A stretch of 64,000 nucleotides of DNA from Basidiobolus meristosporus CBS 931.73 (taxonomy: Eukaryota; Basidiobolomycota; Basidiobolomycetes; Basidiobolales; Basidiobolaceae), in contig MCFE01000398.1 in assembly GCA_002104905.1 (NCBI GenBank), positions 1 to 64,000 of the forward strand, given 5' to 3'. The translations under genes were made by a program, and so were the position numbers. The notes below the pieces were generated by a model, which saw only the letters and a list, made by a program, of their open reading frames with translations, ran no database searches and was not told the origin of the DNA. Position 1 is the stretch's first letter. Each line of letters begins with the position of its first letter. This document shows, in pieces, positions 37,380 through 46,241 of the stretch.

Positions 37380-39360
37380 AATTTGCAGTACCCTCAGTTG
37401 AAGACAAGCAAGTAGCCATCCTAACATCACCACCACCCATATTAGCAAGTATGTTGTCAGCTCATACCAAAGCATTAATGAAGCAATTAGGTGCAGTGGC
37501 TGATAGGATAGATGCAATGGCCCAGAGAAATCAGGAAATAGTCCAGAAACAGGATGAGCAGATAATATGTGTAGAGCAATCAATATCCCAGGTAGAGAAA
37601 GCAGTATCTTTGCTGCAAAGAAGGAATTCAAGTAGCTCAATGTCACAGCCAAGAGTTGAGCCATTCCCCAATGTAACAGCAGAGGAACACTGCACAGTCT
37701 TTGAAGCACAGCAACAGTACCCAAAGATAAAGCCCATAGAAAAACCTATCACAGTGTGGGAGGGAGACAATGTGGTGTTTATACCAAAGCCCAAAAATTA
37801 AAAGACATTGAAGAATCATAAAGCTGTTTAGTGCAATAATTAAGAGTGGGCTAATATTCAAGAGGCCATCAGAAGTCTAGCACACCATAATCTTAAGGCC
37901 AGCATACCATGGGACCATTAGGAACTCAAGGCCAAGCAGAATGCACTTGACATATTCCACAAGCATTATCCTGGATTCAAATGGGCAAATGGATTTTGGG
38001 CCCGCATTGGTATGCTAAGAAATTATCTTAAGAATAGCAGAAACTATCAAAGGCAGAAGAACAAGGGTGTCATGGCTAAAAACCATCAGCTTCCTCAAGA
38101 GCCTGTTACAAGCAGGGCTGAAAGCTCCAGACAAGCATCAAAGAAACATCAGGTAGCTGGAAGAGTGCCAATTAGGGCAAGCAGGCAGACATGAATGCAC
38201 CAGCACAACATTTATCAAAGAAAAAGCGTAGTACCACTCCAGAAGCACTCAGTCAAAGTAGCAGTGAAGGACCTGGCAGTGATAAAAACCGGTGACTTCT
38301 ACAGGAGCCTGTCACAACTACAGTTGAGAGCTTGAAATAAGCGGAAAAGAAACATCAGGTTGCTAGAAGAGTGCCAGCAAGGGACAAGCAGGCCAAAAAG
38401 ATGTGTCAGAGCAGAATTTATCAAGGAGAAAATGTAGTTCATTGCAAGAAGCACTCAGACTAAGTAGCAGTGAAAGACCTGGCAGTGATAAAGGAAAAGA
38501 TAAAGGGAGAAATGTCTACCCACACCTGAGACAGGGAAGCACGCAAAAAAAAACTGCAGTTCACGACAATTAATGTTGCAAGCCTGGAACAGACTGAATC
38601 CCATCATAGCCAAGAAGAATTACCAACAAGAAAACAGCTGTTCTTACAAGAGCTGGAAGTGCAGCCAGTTGAGCTACACTCCAGCAAGGTAGATGAGTTT
38701 GCAGAAAAAGGCAATTCATCTACCACAGCCTCCACATCCTCTATTGTTGACAGAATGGAGATCCCACTGACAGACAAAGCTACAATGTCAAGAACTTGAA
38801 AGACTATCACATTGCCTTCAGTAGAATTTTGGAACATTAATAGGCACACCAAGAGGTTTCAGTACTTCTTCAAGAGCAGTGCTGAAGAAAACGCACTTGA
38901 ATATTGCAAGGATATATTGTAAAGACTGGCAGATGAGGTGCTAGACCCTACAGTGCCAGCAGAAGACCAGGACATGTGGGAACCAGTGAATGAACAGTGG
39001 CATAAAGCCATTAGGCTCCTGCCAAAGTTGTGGAACCAGAGCATCACATCAGAAATACTTTTTGAGTGGTGGATTTTAATGGATTTACTTGTTGAGTGTG
39101 GGGTTGGGCTTAATGTTAGTTTAGGGTATAGGGACTTGTATAGGTCAATACAATTGGCAATTGAGGTACAACTGAAGTTTCAATGGATATAAATCAACTC
39201 ATACATATGAAAAGTAAGAGAAACAGTTGAGTCAGGAAGTAGGGTTAGGGTTAGGGTTACAAATGTAGGAGGTGATAGAGTGTCTGGGATCAGAAAGTGA
39301 GCAAATTGGCAGGGAATTAATCAAAAGCTACTTATATATTGTTGTGATGAAAAATTTTGA
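37380..39360 (+). pseudogene. CACTA copy 3: second gene, degenerate
   Basis: The stretch matches 30590–32600 closely. The frame 37390–37801 repeats the coiled-coil segment (MLSAHTKALMKQLGAVADRID). Later frames (38012–38194, 38938–39192) repeat the KNHQLPQEPVTS and LLVECGVGLNVSLGYRDL regions. Several stops and frameshifts break it. Near 39240 about 37 bases present in copy 2 are replaced by telomere-type repeats. Confidence 0.65.
39240..39259 (+). repeat. Interstitial telomere-type repeat (TTAGGG)
   Basis: Three contiguous TAGGGT-phase units (TTAGGG type, the common fungal telomere repeat) lie inside CACTA copy 3. At the same place copy 2 (about 32457–32493) has unrelated sequence, and alignment resumes at ACAAAYRTAGGAGG in both copies. 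Confidence 0.8.
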
Positions 39361-39404
39361 CCAATTTTTTTGTGAAATCTGGGGTTCAATTCTTACAACA
39401 ATTT

Positions 39405-39515
39405 CTAGATAATCAAGGTTGTATAAAACTAGGTAGAAATCCAGGTTTTCATGCTAAAACTAGGCACATAGATATTAGACATCATTTCATACAAAACTCT
39501 ATAATAGTAAGTACC
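39405..39515 (+). pseudogene. Fragment of copia RNase H / Pol C-terminus
   Basis: About 37 codons encode DNQGCIKLGRNPGFHAKTRH followed by IDIRHHF, the well-known copia RNase H end motif. It is joined directly to CACTA sequence on its left and to CpG-rich single-copy DNA on its right. No other part of the element is here. Confidence 0.8.
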
Positions 39516-39935
39516 TATACAAGCGCCAGTGGCGCAAAGCATCGGGACACTTCAGCCAGGTAGACATGATATTTCAGATCCATAGTGCATTGGTTTGCCA
39601 AAAAGTCGGGAGATTTGTTGAGTAGTGGTGCGACCTGTTGCTCCATTGAAACCGGCGATGCTCCACATATGAATAAAAACTAGGAATTCGGATGTGCGTG
39701 GCACCTGAACCATGCATCAGCAGTCAGGTCACACCAGTAGATCAGAGATCCATAATTGGTGGAATGTAACCTTCGTGAATACAGCATCGTTGGGTCATGG
39801 TGAAAGCTCGGGGGAATGCGCCCAATTATGGTCAATTTATTGTGGATATGAGGGAGGGGAGCGATGGATTATTTGAGGGAGGACAAGGGACAGATGTTGT
39901 GTGTATGTGAGGATGCGCCAGAGTCTAGAGCCAAG
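39516..39935. other. Boundary spacer between transposon half and genic half
   Basis: CpG dinucleotides become frequent at about 39520 (GCGCCAGTGGCGCAAAGCATCGG). No gene or RNA gene is recognisable. The last bases form the 3' flank of the monooxygenase gene, which ends at 39936 on the minus strand. Confidence 0.55.
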
Positions 39936-41843
39936 CTACCCGCTGGAAAGCAGGACATCTTTCAGCACCAGCAGGGCCTTGTCCCTCACTTCGAACCACC
40001 TCTCGCCATGACCGAGGACCTTTGGGCGGCCCGAGAGGGCCCCATCATGATTGATCCAGGTGAGGATCTCCTTGATGTACTCCTGTTCCAAGTCCGAGCC
40101 GAGGGCGTGAAATTCCCTACCGGGGCCCTTGCGCTCTAATCGGGATTGCCATTCGCGGCGCATCTCCGACTCGCTGGGAACCTTGGCCTGTAACGCGTAG
40201 ACCCTGGACACCGCGTACGCCTGGAACTCGAACAACGAGAAGGTCGCGATGTGAAAGGGGATCCCGACGAAGCTGAGGGTGGGATTGGGGATGTAGAAGA
40301 TATCCTTGTGCAGGTTGAACACCTGATCCCCACCGGTGACCAACACCTTGTCCGGGCTGGGGGCGCGACCGCCTCTCGTGGCGTTGATGTGAGGGTCGTC
40401 GTGGAGCTCTTCCAGGAAGTGGAAGTTGAACACGTACCCGGTGCATATGATGATCTGGTCCACCCCGGTGATGGATTTCCCATCCTGAAACTTGATCACC
40501 GCTTTCCTCGGGTCCTTCGGGGACTCCTTGGAGAACCGGATCTCTTTGACCGCGCCCACTCGCTGGGTCTTCTTGGGCATCAATTTGGCGAACTCCTCTC
40601 TCAGGGCCTTGTACTTCTCGTCATATTGATGCTCGCTCTCGCGCACGGACTGATACAGATCCCCGGTGTACCGACTGATATCTCGCGAGATGTCCATGGC
40701 GGAGGTACCGTTCCCAATGACCAGGACGTTCTGGACCAGATCGGTGGTTAGCACGAAGTAAGATCAACCCCATTGGGAGGAATCCCATACCTTTCCCCCA
40801 AATCCCTGAGGGGTTCTGTACTGTTTGGAGTGGATGATGGACCCTGGGTACCTCTGATTCCACTCCACAATACCCGGAAGGCTCGGGATGTAGGGCACAT
40901 GGTAGTGCCCGGTGGCAATAACGACGGCATCGAATTTCTGCCCGACTCAGATTAGTCCATCTTATCTCCGTGGCGAAGTCACCTTGAACCTACCTCCTCT
41001 CGCCAGGTGATCTTAGCATAAGATTGGCCATCCTTCTCCTCAATTTCCAGGTGTTTGGTGAGGACGTTCCAGCCCTGCCGCCGAGGCAGCTCCTCGAGTC
41101 TCTCCAAAGATGCACCGTACTCGGTGATCTCGTCGAGGTGGAAGTGGGCGGCGTAATCCTGGAGATACTGGCAGATGACATCGTGGGACGTGAACCATGG
41201 CTTCGAGAAATTCGGTGAGTACTCTATGGCTCTTTGCCAGCAAGGCTTTGTTGAGGTGAGTTACCGTATCCTTCGGCCATTCGAAGTCCTTGTATTGGAT
41301 CAACGGTGTGGCGACGTTGTTTCTCAGGGATTGATAGCAGGGGGAGGGAGGCCTGTGACGTAGAAGCTCGCTTTGGCCTTCCGGTGTGTTCAGTGAAATG
41401 TGTTCGGTGTATGGAAGCGATGTGCCTGCCGGCGGGAGACTGACGGAAACCCCACTGGTTGGAAGCTCGGTGGGGAATCTCGGCTTCAAAGGAGGCTGTG
41501 ATTCATAAATCCTGCAGCGATGTTGGCATGTCAATTGACCAAAGGATATCCGTGACCTAATATACTGACCATGTACCCCCAGCCGCATAGTTTCTCTCAA
41601 ATATCTTCACCTCCAGGCCTTCCTCTTTCAGGAGCTTAGCGGTTGGCAACTGATATTGGGTTAGTAGGTAACTCCCTGGTCTAGGAAGAATGTACGTACC
41701 CCAGCAGAGCCCGCACCAATGACGGCAACCTTTCGAATTGGGGAAGGGAACTGGAAGGCGTCCTCACGGGGCTTTTCCAGAAGTGGGTGCAGCACCTGGT
41801 CTGGCTTCCATTCACGCTTTGTGGCTATTTCTTGGATAGGCAT
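39936..41843 (-). CDS. Flavin-containing monooxygenase (FMO/GS-OX type)
   Basis: Six exons (minus: 41843–41700, 41649–41570, 41511–41265, 41221–40994, 40937–40791, 40730–39936) give 546 residues, normal for fungal FMOs. The enzyme uses FAD, NADPH and O2 to oxygenate soft nucleophiles such as sulfur or nitrogen. Seen: FAD-binding GAGSAG at residues 43–48, FERNYAAGGTW, the FMO signature in YPGSIIHSKQYR, the NADPH motif VLVIGNGTSA, and a late ATG-like ICTGYVFNF. All introns have GT–AG ends; the third is only 43 nt. A TATATAAG box lies 31 nt upstream of the ATG. The gene heads a sulfur-themed block with the downstream dioxygenase and permease. The substrate is not inferable; S-oxygenation is a guess from context. 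Confidence 0.9.
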
Positions 41844-41874
41844 GGTTTATGAGGGTTGTAATGCGCGGGGTTCT

Positions 41875-41882
41875 CTTATATA
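41875..41882 (-). promoter_or_regulatory. TATA box of the monooxygenase gene
   Basis: TATATAAG on the minus strand, 31 nt upstream of the start codon at 41843. This implies a very short 5' leader, as for several other genes in this half of the window. Confidence 0.6.
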
Positions 41883-42288
41883 CGTCGGATTGGATGATAC
41901 CATCGGTTCGAGGAATGGCGCTAATCCTAATCTACGCCCTGACCTACGCCTGATGATTGCTCACCAAGATCTGAATTCGCTAGGTCGTACAAGGGAGGAG
42001 GTAGATTCCCTGTTAATTCGTACGCATAGTCCCGGCACCTTGGGCAACTGATCGACGAGATCTCATCACTGATGGTCCCCTCTTTTTCCTGGCTGGCAAC
42101 ACAGAAATTCGCCAGACTTTGCGGTGACAAAACCCGCATTGGCCTTGCTTTTGGATCTCCATTATGAACGATGTCCATGACGATGACGACTTGGATGTAG
42201 ATGATAACGGTGATGGTGATGGTGGGGTGCAAACGGACTTTATTGAATTTCATGAAGATTCATTTCAGATGACACGAGCGATCGAGGG
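41883..42288. other. Spacer between dioxygenase and monooxygenase genes
   Basis: The spacer holds the upstream region of the monooxygenase gene and the 3' flank of the dioxygenase gene. A run of GATGAC-like and GATGGT repeats at 42170–42230 gives a chance acidic frame. No further gene is visible. Confidence 0.5.
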
Positions 42289-43617
42289 TCACAACCCGGA
42301 TAAGGTGGTTGGCTCAAGAGGAAAGACCTCGTCCCTTTCTTTGTGATAGATCTTGTTCCACACGGGCTCCAGCTGCTTTGGAAGCTTCCAGGCGTTCTCG
42401 GGATGAAGCCATAGGCGAAGGAGATGACGTCTAGCAAGGGATCGGGTCAGTTTCACTTGGCAAGGGTTCAGCGGGCAGCCATACTTACTGTTTCTCCTCC
42501 GAGTCGGTGAAACCGTCGCGGGCATGGAAGATGGAGAGGTTGTTGATGTACTGAATGTCCCCTTTCTGGAAATCCACCCCTAGGTTGTACTTCTCGGCGA
42601 TGTAGTGAAGGGCGTCCAACGCTTCTGCCTGGGCCTCGGTGATCGGGGGGATGTCGTCACGGCGGGGGTTTTTCCCGAACCCGGTGAAGCTTCGACGAGC
42701 GTATTGGATGATGAGATTGTTCTCGACGTAGTAGAGAAGGGGGCGCTGGTAATAGCCTGGCTCGCCTTCCTTGGCGAAATCACTAGAGCACACCAAGATC
42801 AGTAGGGTTGTCGTGTCGATCGTAGGTAAGCAACTCACTCTTGGAACGCCCAATTGGAAGCCAGGGTTTCAATCAAATCCGGTCTCTCTCTAGCCAGTTC
42901 ATTGTAAACAGTCCAACTGGAGGCAATTCTGGATTTCCCTCCTTCAGCCGCGACACCGACCGCGAACAAGGAGATAATATCTCCGATGTCTGTGTGGTAA
43001 ACCTGATGGTCGTTGGTGTATGCTGGGGCAATGATGTCATCAAGCCCTTTCTTGGGCACCAAATCCTTGATGTGTGCTGCAGAGACATGGTGTGAGCCAC
43101 TGGTTTCGAATCTCACATTGAACCATCACTTACCGAGCACATGTCTGCCTTGAAGGCCGCGCTTACCGATATGAGCGGAAGTGCCTGCATAGGCAATCAC
43201 CTGCTGCTCACGGGAATATTGGTCAGGGTTGATCCCCCTAACCACCAAGAATCCACGTCCATCCACCACCTCGTCTTCAACCAGTTTCTTGAGTTTGGGA
43301 CCTAGGTTGGGAAGTGGGAAGGTGTCCTTCTGGATGGCACTCAGCGGTTTTCCGGTGGCCTCGAAATCCTTGACGGCGTTGTCAATTTCCAAGAGCTCCT
43401 CCTCAGTAAGATTGTACACCCACTGCTCCTCTTTGCCTTCATAATCACTCCCCGTCCATAGCTTCGGGCCCTCCAACTGTTCAGGGAATCCCTCGGGGAG
43501 TTCGCGGGTCAGTTGCTCCTCGGCCAAACGACGCTCGGTGCGCTCCTTCCAGTTCTTGCGATCAGGAAGATAAGTAATGTTGGGTTGGCTGCTGTTTTTG
43601 ATTTGGATGGTAGGCAT
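42289..43617 (-). CDS. TauD/TfdA-family 2-oxoglutarate, Fe(II)-dependent dioxygenase
   Basis: Four exons (minus: 43617–43134, 43076–42839, 42782–42489, 42430–42289) encode 385 residues. The family oxidises substrates such as taurine and other sulfonates while decarboxylating 2-oxoglutarate, but fungal members also act on other compounds. Seen: iron ligands H189 and D191 in YHTDIGD, distal His327 in SIFHARDGF, and the 2-oxoglutarate arginine in RHLLRLWLHPE. The start was chosen at the first ATG; the frame upstream has no ATG. A TATAAG box lies 39 nt upstream. All three introns are 56–58 nt. The gene shares a 554-bp promoter region with the divergent permease and points towards the monooxygenase. 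Sulfonate use as a sulfur source is inferred from these neighbours. Confidence 0.9.
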
Positions 43618-44171
43618 GGTAGAAGATGGCCTGAACAAGGCACGCAGTTGCGGCAACTTATAGCCCCATGAGATTGCTCCATGATGGCATTTAGGCGTTT
43701 GTTGGCGTGATGAAGGCTGACTAATTTAAACAATTCAAGCGCATGTTCGAAGATGACAACATACAGGTTCTCTCCGAGAATGCGAATTCTTCGGAACAAT
43801 CACCATCCACGAAGGTTCAGGCTAAGGATGAGCCCCCTAATCAGCATCTTGACCTGGAGGCCCATACTACATAGCGCCATCGAATATCGTCTTTTGGTTG
43901 TGGATGGTACAATCAGGGTGGTACCAAGCAGTGTTGTCAACCCATTCTCTCATTTGGTGATTGGCCAATTAAGTGACGACTCAGTTTGGTTCGGTTAGAC
44001 GGGATGTTGTTAGACGGGTTGTTGGGTTGATGGTGATGCATTTCTCAGGGTGTCATCGAGAATGGCGGGATATATTGTGCAAGAGCGAAAACTATTTAGA
44101 CCCGATCCATCTCGAAGTCACTCATCACTCGCTCCGATACCAGCATCTTTCCCCCACCCACACACTCGAAC
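43618..44171. promoter_or_regulatory. Divergent promoter of the dioxygenase and permease genes
   Basis: This 554-bp region lies between two divergent start codons, so co-regulation is plausible. TATAAG (43657–43662, minus) serves the dioxygenase. ATGATGGCAT at 43681–43690 differs at one position from the CYS3/MetR-type site ATGRYRYCAT known for fungal sulfur control; this single near-match is weak evidence. The repeated GTTAGACGGG motif occurs at 43995–44025. Confidence 0.45.
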
Positions 44172-45928
44172 ATGTCTAGCTCCAACCATGACAAAGCGCA
44201 ACCCACACAAGTGGACCGACTGGCTCCTTTGGCTGTAGGGGGTAAGAAATACGTGCGGGAACATCGCGACGTCGCTTGCTAACAGAAAGTGCCTTAGATC
44301 AGAAACTGAACCGCCATTTGGGCTACTTCAGCGGAACAATGATGAACGGTAAGAAATTCGACTCATCTCCAAAGCACTGGCACTAACAACCTCTAAGTGG
44401 GCCAGATTATTGGCACTGGGATTTTCTCTAACCCAGCCCTCATCCTCCAGAACTGTGGTTCGGGTGGCATGATGCTGATTTTGTGGATTATAGGGGCAAT
44501 CTTCGCAGCATGCGGGGTATGGTCGTACCTTGAATTGGGCACCATGCTCCCGCGAAGCGGCGGGGAAAAGGAGTATTTGGCCTACCAATTCCCCAATCCC
44601 AAGCACCTGGTTTCCTTCGTCTTCCTGATCACCATCGGGGTCTTTGGTCGTGGCTCCGGAATTGCCCAAGGAGCCACGGTCTTTGGCAACAACATCATCT
44701 ACGCCATCGGTGGGCCCACATACACTAGCCCGTGGGGAGCCCGAGGCTTTGCCGTATTCTGCGTGACCTTCTGGATCATCCTGAACATCATCTCGGCAAA
44801 GTGGGCCATCAAGTTTAACAACTTCTTCACCGTGTTGAAGATCGCACTTCTGATCCTGCTGATCGGGGTTGGGTTCGCCGGGCTTGCCGGTAGCCTCCCT
44901 GACCAGCCCAATCTGAGAGAGAACTTCTCGTTCAACAACACCAACACTAACGCTGGCTCGTACGCTAACGCGATCTACTACGTGATCTTCGCATATGGCG
45001 GATGGTACAACCTTAACTACGTCCTGGATGAATTGAAAGACCCCATCAAGAATTTGCCCCGGTGCGCAGTCTCAGCCCTGTCCCTGACCACCCTTTTGTA
45101 TCTCTTGGCCAACATCGCCTATCTCGCCGTTCTCCCGATCTCCGTCATCGAGAGCTCCAACCTAACTGTCGCGGCGAATCTCTTCAACAAGCCTTCGGGG
45201 GCATCTTCGGCTCGAAGATTCTACCAGTGTTCGTCGGGCTGTCGTCATTCGGGTTCGTTGGTGTGGTCACTTACTCTGGTTCTCGGGTGATTCTGGAGGC
45301 CGCCCGTCAAGGGTATCTACCGTATGACCGGTTCTTCGCCGCAACCCACTCCAAACTTCATACACCCATCAATTCCCTGGCCTTGCTGTACGTGATCTCG
45401 TTGATCTTCATGCTGGCTCCGCCACCGGGCTCGGTGTTTCAGTTCATCATCGCGTTCGCTGGTTATGGAAGTTATTTCTTCGCCGCGCTCTCGGTCATCG
45501 GATTGCTACTGTTACGCAGATGGGAGCCACACAACAACCGGCCTATCCGGGTGCCGATCGGTATGTACCTCCACAGTCCTACTGCATATCCCCATTCACT
45601 AAAGCTCCTTATTCTAGTTGCTGCGCTGACCTTCATCCTAGCCTGCTTCTACACGATGGTCTTCGTCTTTATCCCACCCACCAAGAAGCCTGCCGACTAC
45701 CCCTACTACCTTCCCTATCTGCTCTCGATCGTTCTGGGCATACTCTCCATCGGCCTTTGGTACATCAAGATGATCAAGAACGATGGCCTTGGCAACTCAT
45801 ACAACACTGAGATCCGGGATGCCGGAAGACAAGAACTCTACCAGGATGTCTTCGACGGACAACATGACAACATCAAGAGAGCAGAAAATGGCACGCATGT
45901 GGTGTTTGAGCACACGAACAAGTCCTAA
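44172..45928 (+). pseudogene. Mup1/LAT-type amino-acid permease with a frameshift
   Basis: Exons 44172–44241, 44298–44348, 44398–45560 and 45618–45928 encode an APC-superfamily permease of about 530 residues with roughly twelve membrane segments. Seen: the first-helix motif GTGIFSNPALIL, YLELGTMLPRSGGEKEYL, FAYGGWYNLNYVLDEL and RQGYLPYDRFFA. The family includes the yeast methionine permease Mup1 and LAT-type light chains. At about 45188–45191 the frame breaks: LFNK continues as AFGGIFG only if one base is restored. There is no intron signal at that point and the flanking segments join at the expected spacing. Either this copy is inactivated or one base is missing from the assembly. Introns at 44242, 44349 and 45561 are canonical. 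Confidence 0.85.
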
Positions 45929-46241
45929 CCCCGCCTACCCAATACCCGCCTCGCTCATCATCTGTTCATAGTTTACCCACCCTCATCATTGTCTATAGGA
46001 GGCCTACATATATCCTGCTGAGTGGTTGCTAAAAATCCGCCCCATCGGCATCACTCCTGAATTCCTATTTCTTTGATTAAAGCACGTTTCCAATGAACAA
46101 ACCGTGTCTATGACATTCTCTATCGCGAACCAACCAGTGGATGTGGTTGGATTACGTATTGGGACCAAGGTTGGGTGCAGTATGAATTAATATTTATATG
46201 TCGAAAGCAGAGAACGGGTTGGTTGCGGCCAAGAACTTCGC
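45929..46241. other. Convergent 3' spacer
   Basis: The spacer lies between the 3' ends of the permease (+) and the cysteinyl-tRNA synthetase (–). It holds AATTAATATTTATATG near 46185, possibly polyadenylation signals. No gene is seen. Confidence 0.5.

Noticed and set aside
39516-39660. Possible tRNA-like segment (GCGCCAGTGGCGC…)
   Set aside because: No B-box (GGTTCGANTCC) and no cloverleaf pairing; it is a small palindrome only.
40251-40751. 166-codon plus-strand frame over FMO exon 6
   Set aside because: It is antisense to a clear conserved gene and has no recognisable motif.
42164-42346. Asp-rich 60-codon frame between dioxygenase and FMO
   Set aside because: It comes from a GAT-rich simple repeat and runs into the dioxygenase 3' end on the other strand.
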